This document shows, in pieces, positions 1 through 7,573 of a stretch of DNA of 31,651 bases; the first letter of the stretch is position 1; every line of letters starts with the position of its first letter. The stretch is from Deltaproteobacteria bacterium. Its GTDB lineage: Bacteria > Desulfobacterota > Desulfofervidia > Desulfofervidales > DG-60. The stretch covers positions 1-31,651 of the forward strand of contig JAGGTC010000080.1 of NCBI GenBank assembly GCA_021163945.1, written 5' to 3'. The translations under genes and the position numbers were made by a program. The notes under the pieces were generated by a model. The model made no database searches. It was not told the DNA's origin and saw only the letters and a program-made list of their open reading frames with translations.

Positions 1-1174
1 TCATTATCTCTTGATTCATACGCACCTTGTCATTTTTATACCTTTGCCTAATCTTTGCAATCTGAGGTTGTAGCCTTTGCATATCCTTCATGGACTTATA
101 ACTTTGATGTGTTAAAGGCCAGAACAATATCTTGATTATAAAGGTAAGCACAATGATAGCTATGCCATAATTATGAGTAAATTTATAAAACCATTTTAAT
201 ACATAGAGCAAAATTTTACTGATAGAATCAAAAAAACCAAAATTCACTGCCTTATCTAAATTAAGGCCTAAGGCCTTGAGCCTATCTATTTCCTTTGGAC
301 CAATATAGACTAAGAAGGGAATAGCCCTTTCTTCACCCTGTTTCAATGTTATAGGTGGGGTCAAAAACTCACAACTCAATTTTTCAGAGTGGGTCTTTAA
401 GACAAAGCTTGCCCTCTCGAATGCCTTATTCACTATGGTTGTCATAAAATATTTATCACTGAGCCCCAACCATTTAATCCTTCCTACAAAAAAATCACCG
501 TCCTTAATCTTTTTCTGCTTTAGTGACTTAAAGCGATCGTTTAGGAAAAAGATTGCCCCACGAAAATCATAACGCCGCCCTTGAGGCCACCTGTTGGCCA
601 ATGATAGTGCTAAACTATCTTTAAAGATATCTTTGCCCTTATTCTCTAAGATGATATTGAGATCAAAATAGTATTTGTCTGGATAGAATGTGTAGATTTT
701 TTTAATCAAAAGGGATGGACTTGAGATTATAAAACAAAGTTGCGCTTTTCCCCCTTTAACCTCCAATCTATCCTTACTACAGCTATAACTTACCTTATTA
801 AGTTTTGTATTCAAAAAACGTAAACTTAATGGTTGTGCATCCTTGGCCAAAATAATCCTTTTTGGTGGTGAGTCTGGATCAACACCCTCACGATATTTTT
901 TTAGTGAAAATGCCTTTAAATAACCTCCATTTTCACAAAATGTTGCTTGATAAAGTGAAGTGGAGACAATAATATCCCTGCCACAATCTGTTTTGGCTGC
1001 CCTTTGAGGAACAGGTACCTTGGGTGGTTTGAGATGATTTTCTATCCTTTCTACCTTCTTCTGGAACTGTTGAGGTGGTTGTTGCCTTGGTTGCTGTTTA
1101 CGGACAAAAAAATAGTCATAGGCCAAGATAACAAGTAAAGACAGCACAAAGGCCAAGATAACACGATAGGCCAT
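1..1174 (-). CDS. yidC: Membrane protein insertase YidC (3' end beyond window)
   Basis: Inserts and folds inner-membrane proteins, alone or with SecYEG. The visible 391 codons start at an ATG (complement of 1172-1174) preceded by GGAG six bases upstream and stay open to the left edge. Residues about 5-22 form the N-terminal membrane anchor, followed by a Gln/Pro-rich linker and a long periplasmic beta domain typical of Gram-negative YidC. The second membrane segment near the window edge is followed by FWPLTHQSYKSMK, a recognisable YidC motif. The remaining core helices lie outside the window. It is the last visible gene of rpmH-rnpA-yidD-yidC, the conserved arrangement near the replication origin in many bacteria. 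Confidence 0.93.
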   Translation of the reverse strand, partial: MAYRVILAFVLSLLVILAYDYFFVRKQQPRQQPPQQFQKKVERIENHLKPPKVPVPQRAAKTDCGRDIIVSTSLYQATFCENGGYLKAFSLKKYREGVDPDSPPKRIILAKDAQPLSLRFLNTKLNKVSYSCSKDRLEVKGGKAQLCFIISSPSLLIKKIYTFYPDKYYFDLNIILENKGKDIFKDSLALSLANRWPQGRRYDFRGAIFFLNDRFKSLKQKKIKDGDFFVGRIKWLGLSDKYFMTTIVNKAFERASFVLKTHSEKLSCEFLTPPITLKQGEERAIPFLVYIGPKEIDRLKALGLNLDKAVNFGFFDSISKILLYVLKWFYKFTHNYGIAIIVLTFIIKILFWPLTHQSYKSMKDMQRLQPQIAKIRQRYKNDKVRMNQEIM

Positions 1175-1190
1175 TTCTTACTCCAAAACT

Positions 1191-1400
1191 CTATTTTACG
1201 GGGTCATAGCCACCAGGATGAAAAGGGTGGCATCTAACTATGCGGCATAAGGCCTTATACCCACCACGCAGGATGCCATATCTGCTTATAGCCTCTACCG
1301 CATAGGCGGAACATGTAGGGTAAAATCGGCAAGAGGGAGGGAAAAGTGGCGAAATAAACAATTGATAAAATTTAATTAATTTTATTATTAAATATTTCAT
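1191..1400 (-). CDS. yidD: Membrane protein insertion efficiency factor YidD
   Basis: A 69-residue protein of the YidD (DUF37) family, thought to help YidC-dependent insertion at the inner membrane. It has the amphipathic N-terminus and the signature Cys-rich stretch SCRFYPTCSAYAVEA, then RCHPFHPGGYDPV near the end, which is diagnostic. The ATG overlaps the rnpA stop by four bases, suggesting translational coupling, and yidC begins 16 bases after its stop. Length is normal for the family. Confidence 0.96.
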   Translation of the reverse strand: MKYLIIKLIKFYQLFISPLFPPSCRFYPTCSAYAVEAISRYGILRGGYKALCRIVRCHPFHPGGYDPVK

Positions 1401-1726
1401 TTATCCAATAACACTCCGCTTAGTTCTCCATAAACATTTTGATAATTTAAAAGGGGCGCCCCCTTTTTAGCGACAATTAATATGTCGCACCGAGGTAATC
1501 TTTCTTTGTTTAACCTAAAAAACTCACGTATTAATCTTTTTACTCGGTTCCTCTTTACTGCATTTCCCACAAGATGACTGACCGTTATGCCCAATCTTTT
1601 ATCTCTGTTAGATCTAAGGTATATAATAAAATGTCGGGTATGAATTTTTTTACCATTATTAGTAATTTCCAAAAATTCCCTCTTTTTCCGTATCTTCTCC
1701 CACTTAAAGAACCCAAATGATTTCAT
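1397..1726 (-). CDS. rnpA: Ribonuclease P protein component
   Basis: Protein subunit of RNase P, which supports the catalytic RNA in 5' maturation of tRNAs. The RNR signature GNAVKRNRVKRLIREFFR lies in the middle, and the start KSFGFFKWEKIRKKREF fits the family. I use the ATG at 1726 (109 residues); a TTG lies one codon upstream in frame. No strong ribosome binding site precedes either. It starts ten bases after rpmH and overlaps yidD by four bases. The RNase P RNA gene is not in this window. Confidence 0.95.
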   Translation of the reverse strand: MKSFGFFKWEKIRKKREFLEITNNGKKIHTRHFIIYLRSNRDKRLGITVSHLVGNAVKRNRVKRLIREFFRLNKERLPRCDILIVAKKGAPLLNYQNVYGELSGVLLDK

Positions 1727-1735
1727 CAACCATTT

Positions 1736-1876
1736 TTAGTTAAAAACGGTCAGCCTCTTTCTGCCTTTGGCCCTCCTCCTGTTTATTATTTTCCTTCCAG
1801 CCTTGGTTGCCATGCGAGCCAAAAAGCCATGGACCCTCTTGCCTCTCTTGATGTGTGGTTGATAAGTCCTCTTCAT
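1736..1876 (-). CDS. rpmH: 50S ribosomal protein L34
   Basis: A 46-residue, highly basic ribosomal protein. It begins MKRTYQP, continues with HGFLARM, and ends RRRAKGRKRLTV plus two extra residues, so it is unmistakable L34. The gene is short and easily missed. A strong promoter (TTGACA, 17 bases, TAGAAT) lies directly upstream, inside the end of the preceding small gene, and would give an untranslated leader of only about six bases. An AGG sits directly before the ATG. Confidence 0.97.
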   Translation of the reverse strand: MKRTYQPHIKRGKRVHGFLARMATKAGRKIINRRRAKGRKRLTVFN

Positions 1877-1888
1877 CCTGGTCTTACT

Positions 1889-1917
1889 ATTCTAATTACC
1901 CCTATTTACCTTGTCAA
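1889..1917 (-). promoter_or_regulatory. Sigma-70-type promoter for rpmH-rnpA-yidD-yidC
   Basis: On the minus strand TTGACA (complement of 1912-1917) is followed by a 17-base spacer and TAGAAT (complement of 1889-1894). The -10 box includes the TAG stop codon of the upstream small basic gene. The expected transcription start near 1882 is about six bases before the rpmH ATG. Confidence 0.7.
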
Positions 1918-2035
1918 CTCCTTCCTTAAAATCAGCAGGTAAAATCCCCTTTGCCCTAAGTTTAAGTCTCTTTTGCCTCCTCCTTCTCCTCCTTTCAATC
2001 TCCCTTCTACGTTCAATCTTTTTGTGTCTACCCAC
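1892..2035 (-). CDS. Small Arg/Lys-rich protein, 47 aa, unknown function
   Basis: An ORF of 47 codons starting with GTG, with GGAGG placed five bases upstream (complement of 2041-2045), a strong ribosome binding site. The GTG directly follows the TGA of the proposed homoserine kinase and is in the same frame. The protein has 13 Arg and 7 Lys; the N-terminal half contains an unbroken run of six Arg (residues 15-20) between charged helical stretches, and the C-terminal third is more ordinary. This composition resembles small ribosome-associated or nucleic-acid-binding proteins. I do not recognise the family. Its position between a metabolic gene and rpmH, plus the good start signal, argues that it is real. 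RNA binding is inference only. Confidence 0.68.
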   Translation of the reverse strand: MGRHKKIERRREIERRRRRRQKRLKLRAKGILPADFKEGVDKVNRGN

Positions 2036-3232
2036 TCATCCCTCCAAAAAGAATTCTATCAATTTATAACCAGGGTCTACAAAAACATTACTTTTAGAGG
2101 CAAAAAACTCACAAAATAATCTATCTTCTTTATTTTTTTCATCTTTGTCACAGATGGCAAATGGAACAGGCTCATTTGAATGGGTCTTTTTGGATATTGG
2201 GGTATAATGGTCGGTAGTTACCATAATTCTTAAGTCCTTTCCATCTGTCATTTTCAAGACATTACCTACTACCTTCTCATCGAATTCCTCTATAGCCCTT
2301 ATCTTTTGACTTAGGCTGCCCAAATGAGAGGCCTCATCGGGTGCCTCCACATGAACATAGACAAAATCCACCCTCTCTAATGCCTTTACAGCATATCTTG
2401 CCTTTGCCTTATAATCTGTATCAAGGTATCCAGTTGCCCCAGGGACATTTATGACCTCAAGCCCACCCAACCTACCAATGCCCTTTATCAAATCCACAGC
2501 AGATATTATGGCCCCTTTTAGGCCATATTTTTCTTTAAACAAAGGCATCTTTGGCATTCTACCCTGTCCCCATGGCCAGATGGCATTTGCCAAAGGAAGC
2601 CCTTTTTTTTCTCTTTCCCTGTTTATGGGGTGATCCTCTAAAACTTCTTTGGCCAACTGTATTAGCCTCTTTAATGGAGGGGGTAAGGACTCCAAATATA
2701 CACCTACCTCCCTACCTAAGACATCATGGGGTGGAATGGTATTTAAATCATCTTCACACCTGTGCCATATCAGGATATGTCTGTAACTTAGACCTGAATA
2801 AAATGAAAAATCATCCCCTGTATGTCTATTTAATTCATAGATTAGTTCCCTTGCCTCCTCATTTGTGATGTGACCTGCGCTGTAGTCCTTCATATAAATT
2901 GACTTTCCCTTTTTCTCTAAGGTTACAAGGTTACAACGAAAGATCAAGTCCTCGGGCCTTGTCTTTATACCCAAACTGGCCGCCTCTATTGGCCCCCTCC
3001 CTGTATGGCACAGCCTTGGATCATAACCCAAGAGTGAAAGATTGGCCACATCGCTTCCGGGTGGAAGACCATCTGGAACTGTCTTCACAAGCCCCAAGAC
3101 ACCACAGCTTGCAATAAAGTCCATATTGGGTGTGTTGGCCGCCATCAAAGGTGTCTTACCACCTAATGAGGGCTGTGGATAGTCCCCCATACCATCTCCC
3201 ACCAGAATAATATATTTTCTGTTATAGTGCAT
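2036..3232 (-). CDS. PGM-like metalloenzyme, proposed homoserine kinase
   Basis: A 398-residue member of the alkaline-phosphatase superfamily, in the cofactor-independent phosphoglycerate mutase (ApgM) branch. Visible motifs are GDGMGD at 12-17 (metal ligand Asp13), PPGSDVANLSLLGYDP at 57-72 with probable nucleophile Ser60, HVEAPDEASHLG, and TTDHYTPISKKTHS near the C-terminus. It overlaps the end of homoserine dehydrogenase by 11 bases. That context matches the subgroup predicted to phosphorylate homoserine in organisms lacking the GHMP-type ThrB. The alternative is a true phosphoglycerate mutase. Family membership is certain; the homoserine role rests on gene context. Confidence 0.85.
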   Translation of the reverse strand: MHYNRKYIILVGDGMGDYPQPSLGGKTPLMAANTPNMDFIASCGVLGLVKTVPDGLPPGSDVANLSLLGYDPRLCHTGRGPIEAASLGIKTRPEDLIFRCNLVTLEKKGKSIYMKDYSAGHITNEEARELIYELNRHTGDDFSFYSGLSYRHILIWHRCEDDLNTIPPHDVLGREVGVYLESLPPPLKRLIQLAKEVLEDHPINREREKKGLPLANAIWPWGQGRMPKMPLFKEKYGLKGAIISAVDLIKGIGRLGGLEVINVPGATGYLDTDYKAKARYAVKALERVDFVYVHVEAPDEASHLGSLSQKIRAIEEFDEKVVGNVLKMTDGKDLRIMVTTDHYTPISKKTHSNEPVPFAICDKDEKNKEDRLFCEFFASKSNVFVDPGYKLIEFFLEG

Positions 3233-4541
3233 CTAAATTGTCTTCCATCCTTATAGATACAGTCTTTCCCCTCACCACCTCAAGCTCATCAATCTCCTTT
3301 AATGCCTGTCTCACATAGGCCTCCTTTGCCCTGTGGGTAAGCATAACAATGGGTACAGAGCCCCTGATCTTTCTCCCTTTTTGTATAACAGAGGCAATAC
3401 TAATCTTGTATCCCCCCAAGATACCAGCAATCTTTGCCAAAACACCTGGTTGATCTAAGGCAGAAAATCTAAAATAATAACAGGATTCCAAATTATCAAT
3501 AGGTATCACAGACTTTTTCTTTCTCCCACCTGGCATATAGGCCAATGCAGGCACCCTTTGTACCCCTCCCTTTATTAAATTCCTTGAAAGGTCTACTATA
3601 TCGCTTACCACTGCACTTCCTGCAGGCATCATCCCTGCCCCAAGCCCATAGAAGAGTACATCCCCTACACTATCCCCTCTAATCAAGAGGGCATTATATG
3701 CACCATTGACGTTGGCCAGGAGGTGTGACTCTGGAATCATGGTAGGGTGTACACGTGTCTCTATATCCTTTCCTCTTAATCGAGATATGGCCAAAAGTTT
3801 TATACGATAACCTAGCTCCCTTGCAAACTGAATGTCTAAGGGGGTAATATAACTTATGCCTTCAACATAGATTTGATCAAGGTTAAGAGGGGTACCATAT
3901 GCCAATGCCGTCAAGATGGCCAATTTGTGTGCCGTATCTATACCCTCTACATCAAACCTGGGGTCTGCCTCCGCATACCCCCTTCGTTGGGCATCCCTTA
4001 AGGCAGCACCAAACGTAATGCCCTCATCTGTCATCTTTGTCAGGATATAATTGGCAGTTCCATTTAGGATACCAAACATACACTCAATGTTATTTGCTAC
4101 CAGACCCTCTTTAATACCCTTGATTAGGGGAATGCCTCCCCCTACACTGGCCTCAAAGGCAATGTCTACACCCTTTTCATATGCAGCACTAAATATCTCC
4201 TCTCCGAATGTAGCCAAAAGTGCCTTATTTGCTGTTACAATATGTTTTCCTTTAGAGATTGCCTTAAGAATAAATGTCCTTGCAGGTTCATATCCACCAA
4301 TCAGCTCTACCAATATGTCGATCTTTGGATTATTGACTACATCTTCTGGATTCTCAGTAAGTTTTACACCACTTAGGTCCACAGGGCGTGGTCTGTCTAG
4401 ATGGCGGTCGGCGGCCTGCTCTAATATCAATGGAACACCTACTTTAAGTTCTAATAATCCCTTCTTTTCTAAAAGAATCTTTGCCACCCCTGTCCCTACT
4501 GTCCCCATCCCAATTAGACCAATCTTTATGTCCCTTCTCAC
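3222..4541 (-). CDS. hom: Homoserine dehydrogenase with C-terminal ACT domain
   Basis: Reduces aspartate semialdehyde to homoserine for threonine and methionine synthesis in the cytoplasm. The N-terminal Rossmann motif GLIGMGTVGTG (residues 8-18) binds NAD(P). The catalytic region includes TANKALLA and FEASVGGGIPLI, and residues about 355-430 form an ACT domain (RFSALDQPGVLAKIAGILG) that normally mediates feedback by threonine. The 439-residue length is typical. Translation starts at GTG (complement of 4539-4541) with no strong ribosome binding site. It lies 20 bases after alaC and overlaps the proposed homoserine kinase by 11 bases, so the three genes probably form one operon. Confidence 0.96.
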   Translation of the reverse strand: MRRDIKIGLIGMGTVGTGVAKILLEKKGLLELKVGVPLILEQAADRHLDRPRPVDLSGVKLTENPEDVVNNPKIDILVELIGGYEPARTFILKAISKGKHIVTANKALLATFGEEIFSAAYEKGVDIAFEASVGGGIPLIKGIKEGLVANNIECMFGILNGTANYILTKMTDEGITFGAALRDAQRRGYAEADPRFDVEGIDTAHKLAILTALAYGTPLNLDQIYVEGISYITPLDIQFARELGYRIKLLAISRLRGKDIETRVHPTMIPESHLLANVNGAYNALLIRGDSVGDVLFYGLGAGMMPAGSAVVSDIVDLSRNLIKGGVQRVPALAYMPGGRKKKSVIPIDNLESCYYFRFSALDQPGVLAKIAGILGGYKISIASVIQKGRKIRGSVPIVMLTHRAKEAYVRQALKEIDELEVVRGKTVSIRMEDNLDAL

Positions 4542-4561
4542 TTGCCCAACATCTAACCAAT

Positions 4562-5746
4562 TTAAACTATCACCCTTCTCAATCCCCTTATAGCCTGACG
4601 AATCCTGTGTGGATTCTCCACCAAGGCAAACCTTATATACCCTTCACCATACTCTCCAAAACCAATACCTGGGGAGACCGCTACCTTTGCCTCCTCAATC
4701 AACATCTTTGAAAATTCTACCGATCCCAAGTGCCTATACCCCTCTGGTATCCTTGCCCAAACAAACATAGTAGCCTTTGGTTTTTCAACCCTCCAGCCAA
4801 TACGATTTAGACCATCCACCAATACATCACGCCTCTCTTCATAGATTCTCACCGTCTCCTTTACGCAATCTTGGGGGCTATTCAATGCAATAATTGAGGC
4901 AATCTGGATGGGTTGAAATATACCATAGTCCAAATAGCTCTTTATGCGGGTAAGGGCAGCTATCATCTTCTCATTTCCCACACAAAATCCTACCCTCCAA
5001 CCAGGCATATTATAACTTTTTGACATACTGAAAAATTCTACCCCCACTTCTTTGGCCCCCTTTATTTGGAGGAAACTAGGTGCCTTGTAGCCATCAAAGA
5101 CTAGATCTGCATAGGCCAAATCGTGAATTACCCACATCTTATTTTCCTTTGCAAAATCCACTATTTTTTGGAAGAAATCAAGATCTACTACCCTAGTAGT
5201 GGGATTGTGTGGGAAGCTAATAATCATCAGCTTTGGCCTTGGCCAAGTGGCCTTAGCTGCCTTTACCAATTCTTCAAAAAAGTCATTTCCTTCTGTCAGT
5301 GGTACACTCCTTACATTGCCTCCAGCAATCACCACTGCATAGCAATGGATGGGATAAGTGGGGTTAGGTACAAGTGCTATATCACCTGGTCCAATCATGG
5401 CCAAGATTAAGTGGGAAAGCCCCTCCTTACTTCCAATGGTAACTACTGCCTCTTTATCGGGGTCAATTTCTACATCAAATCTCCTTTTGTACCAATTAGA
5501 GATGGCCTCTCTCAGTTTTGTAATCCCACGGGATGCAGAATATCTATGATTATGGGGTTTTTTTGCAGCATCTATCAACTTCTCTACAATATGGCTTGGA
5601 GTAGGTAGATTTGGGTTTCCCATGCCTAGGTCAATGATATCCTCACCCCTACGCCTAGCCTCTATTTTGACTTTATCTACCACTGCAAACACATAGGGTG
5701 GCAAACGTTTTATGCGTGGAAACACCTCCCCTATGTCATCCTTCAT
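4562..5746 (-). CDS. alaC: AlaC-type alanine aminotransferase (PLP class I)
   Basis: A 394-residue fold-type I aminotransferase very like Escherichia coli AlaC: RLPPYVF near the start, RRRGEDIIDLGMGNP, TIGSKEGLSHL, HDLAYAD, and the PLP lysine Lys243 in SMSKSYNMPGWRVGF. It probably interconverts pyruvate/glutamate and alanine/2-oxoglutarate; related enzymes act on other amino acids, so substrate is less certain than family. I start at ATG 5746, because GGAGG (complement of 5752-5756) lies five bases upstream. The longer reading from a TTG at 5758 would place that site inside the coding region. It heads the alaC-hom-kinase operon. Confidence 0.88.
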   Translation of the reverse strand: MKDDIGEVFPRIKRLPPYVFAVVDKVKIEARRRGEDIIDLGMGNPNLPTPSHIVEKLIDAAKKPHNHRYSASRGITKLREAISNWYKRRFDVEIDPDKEAVVTIGSKEGLSHLILAMIGPGDIALVPNPTYPIHCYAVVIAGGNVRSVPLTEGNDFFEELVKAAKATWPRPKLMIISFPHNPTTRVVDLDFFQKIVDFAKENKMWVIHDLAYADLVFDGYKAPSFLQIKGAKEVGVEFFSMSKSYNMPGWRVGFCVGNEKMIAALTRIKSYLDYGIFQPIQIASIIALNSPQDCVKETVRIYEERRDVLVDGLNRIGWRVEKPKATMFVWARIPEGYRHLGSVEFSKMLIEEAKVAVSPGIGFGEYGEGYIRFALVENPHRIRQAIRGLRRVIV

Positions 5747-5770
5747 CGCATCCTCCAAACTTGAAAGCTG

Positions 5771-5798
5771 ATTATAAACCTTTTCTTATGCTTGTCAA
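5771..5798 (-). promoter_or_regulatory. Consensus sigma-70 promoter for alaC operon
   Basis: Perfect TTGACA (complement of 5793-5798), a 16-base spacer and perfect TATAAT (complement of 5771-5776). The predicted start near 5764 gives a leader of about 18 bases containing the GGAGG site. This is the best match to consensus in the window. Confidence 0.8.
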
Positions 5799-5813
5799 AT
5801 ACATTCGTTTAGA

Positions 5814-5827
5814 GCCCCGTAAGGGGC
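5814..5827. promoter_or_regulatory. Short inverted repeat between divergent promoters
   Basis: GCCCC, GTAA, GGGGC: a perfect five-base stem with a four-base loop, GC-rich in an otherwise AT-rich spacer. It lies upstream of both the alaC promoter (minus) and the hisH promoter (plus), so neither predicted transcript would contain it. It may be an operator half-site pair or chance; no regulator is identified. Confidence 0.3.
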
Positions 5828-5847
5828 ACGTCTGCCTTTAAATCAAC

Positions 5848-5876
5848 TTGAAAGTTTGTTAAGGAATTGTTAAATT
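5848..5876 (+). promoter_or_regulatory. Candidate promoter for hisH operon
   Basis: TTGAAA (5848-5853), 17 bases, TAAATT (5871-5876). Expected start is about 5883, two bases before the hisH ATG at 5885, which would exclude the nearby GAGG from the mRNA. No better promoter was seen in the 138-base divergent gap. Confidence 0.5.
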
Positions 5877-5884
5877 GAGGCAAA

Positions 5885-6511
5885 ATGATTGCTGTATTAG
5901 ATTATAAGGCAGGAAATCTAACTAGTGTAATAAGGGCCTTAGACCACTTGGGTTATAAGGGAAAGATTACCCAGTCTAGAAAGGAGGTGCTTGAGGCAGA
6001 GAGGGTCATATTCCCAGGTGTAGGGGCAGCAAAAAAGGCCATGGAGGAGCTTAAGCTATTAAAATTAGATGAAGCAATAAAAGAGGCATTTTATGAAGGA
6101 AAACCCATTTTAGGCATTTGCCTAGGCGTCCAAATCATCCTTGAGAGAAGTGAGGAGGGCAATACAGAGTGTCTAGGTCTAATCCCTGGCATGACAAAGA
6201 CCTTCCCTAGGCCCCTTTATGATAAAAAGGGAGAGGGCCTCAAGATACCTCATATGGGCTGGAATAGTGTAAAGTTTATCAAAGAACACCCCATTTTTGA
6301 TGGGTTAGAAAAGGGCTCGGAGTTCTATTTTGTCCATAGTTATTATCCTATGCCATCAATAGAAGAAATTATTGTGGGCATTACAGAATATGGTCTTTGG
6401 TTTCCTTCTATCTTGGCCTTTAAAAACTTGGTGGCTATGCAATTTCACCCTGAAAAGAGTGGACGTCCAGGTCTTAAGATATTAGAAAACTTTTGTAAGT
6501 GGAAGCCATAA
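5885..6511 (+). CDS. hisH: Imidazole glycerol phosphate synthase, glutaminase subunit HisH
   Basis: Releases ammonia from glutamine for HisF in histidine synthesis. It is a class I glutamine amidotransferase of 208 residues with the nucleophile Cys79 in GICLGVQ, oxyanion-region PGVGAA near 45, and His188/Glu190 in MQFHPEKSG. It begins the plus-strand operon and is followed seven bases later by a flavoprotein gene. The partner hisF, normally adjacent, is not in the window. GAGG lies six bases upstream of the ATG, although the best promoter would start downstream of it. Confidence 0.95.
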   Translation: MIAVLDYKAGNLTSVIRALDHLGYKGKITQSRKEVLEAERVIFPGVGAAKKAMEELKLLKLDEAIKEAFYEGKPILGICLGVQIILERSEEGNTECLGLIPGMTKTFPRPLYDKKGEGLKIPHMGWNSVKFIKEHPIFDGLEKGSEFYFVHSYYPMPSIEEIIVGITEYGLWFPSILAFKNLVAMQFHPEKSGRPGLKILENFCKWKP

Positions 6512-6517
6512 TCTTTT

Positions 6518-7525
6518 ATGGCTGAAGTAGTCATTGTCGGAGGTGGCCCAGCAGGTCTAAATTGTGCCTATCACTTGGCCAAGGGTGGAAAGGAAGTAGT
6601 AGTCTTAGAAAAACACCCATTTCCTGTGGGGAAGCTATGTGCAGGTGGACTGACCCTAAAGGACTTCAAAGAAGGTGTACCAAAGGAAATTGTAGAAAGG
6701 TCCTTTAGCATTCATATCATCCATACACCATCTGGACAAACAACATTAAAGGCCAAAGAACCCATTGTTTTCACAGCAGATAGAAAAAAGATCAGTCAGT
6801 GGTTATTTGAGAGGGCAAGGAGGGCAGGTGCAATCATTGAAAGAAAAAGGGTAACAAGGATAGAAGATAGGGCTGTAATTACCAAGGATGGTAAAAAGAT
6901 TAATTATCATTATTTAATAGGTGCTGATGGGAGTCTTTCTTTGGTAAGGCGATACCTAAATGTCCCTACAATAAATCTTGTCATTGCTTGGCAAACATCC
7001 TTACCCTTTCCAGTCTCTAAAATGCAGTGGTTTATGAATCCTAAGCTCTTTGGTCAAGGTTATGGATGGATATTCCCTCATAGGGATAAAACAATGATCG
7101 GATTTGGCTGCTCTAATTTAAAAGACATTCCTAAGACCAAGAAAAAATTTTTATTTTGGATAGAAGAAAGGTGTGGATTAAAAATAAATACAACATTCAA
7201 GGCACACCCTATAAATTCAGATTATAGAGGTCATCAATTTGGACACATCTATTTAATAGGGGATGCAGGTGGCTTTGCCTCTGGATTGACATGGGAAGGC
7301 ATTTATTTTGCGCTAGTCTCTGGAAGGGAGGTCGCAAGGATGATATTAAACAAGAATTATGAGGCAAGGGATTTGAGGGCACTCCTCTCCCTTAAACGAA
7401 GACATGAAAGAATGGTAAGGATGTTACACCTCCCCCGCCCAATTTTGACACACCTCTTTGAGTGCCTAAGAAGGGCACTTGGCATCTCCTTTCTATCTCA
7501 ATTAATCATCAAAAAATATGGATAA
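6518..7525 (+). CDS. Geranylgeranyl-reductase-family FAD oxidoreductase
   Basis: A 335-residue flavoprotein. VIVGGGPAGLNCAYHLAKGG at residues 5-24 is the FAD Rossmann motif, LCAGGLT near 40 is typical of the geranylgeranyl reductase group, GYGWIFP matches its conserved aromatic-Phe-Pro motif, and LIGDAGGFASGLTWEGIYFAL is the second FAD-binding region. Family members saturate isoprenoid chains of lipids or quinones; this one may act on menaquinone side chains or lipid precursors, but the substrate cannot be read from sequence. It follows hisH by seven bases and precedes pheT, with no functional link apparent. Confidence 0.85.
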   Translation: MAEVVIVGGGPAGLNCAYHLAKGGKEVVVLEKHPFPVGKLCAGGLTLKDFKEGVPKEIVERSFSIHIIHTPSGQTTLKAKEPIVFTADRKKISQWLFERARRAGAIIERKRVTRIEDRAVITKDGKKINYHYLIGADGSLSLVRRYLNVPTINLVIAWQTSLPFPVSKMQWFMNPKLFGQGYGWIFPHRDKTMIGFGCSNLKDIPKTKKKFLFWIEERCGLKINTTFKAHPINSDYRGHQFGHIYLIGDAGGFASGLTWEGIYFALVSGREVARMILNKNYEARDLRALLSLKRRHERMVRMLHLPRPILTHLFECLRRALGISFLSQLIIKKYG

Positions 7526-7535
7526 TAAAATGTCC

Positions 7536-7563
7536 TTGACATTGATGGATGTTTGATTAAAAT
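7536..7563 (+). promoter_or_regulatory. Candidate promoter for pheT
   Basis: TTGACA (7536-7541), 16-base spacer, TAAAAT (7558-7563). The predicted start near 7570 is about four bases before the pheT ATG at 7574. No ribosome binding site precedes that ATG, consistent with a near-leaderless transcript. Confidence 0.5.
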
Positions 7564-7573
7564 CCTTTTAACA

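Noticed and set aside
4051..4593. A 180-codon open frame on the plus strand
   Set aside because: It lies antisense to hom, whose protein is clearly conserved; the antisense translation is Ser/Pro-rich with no family features.
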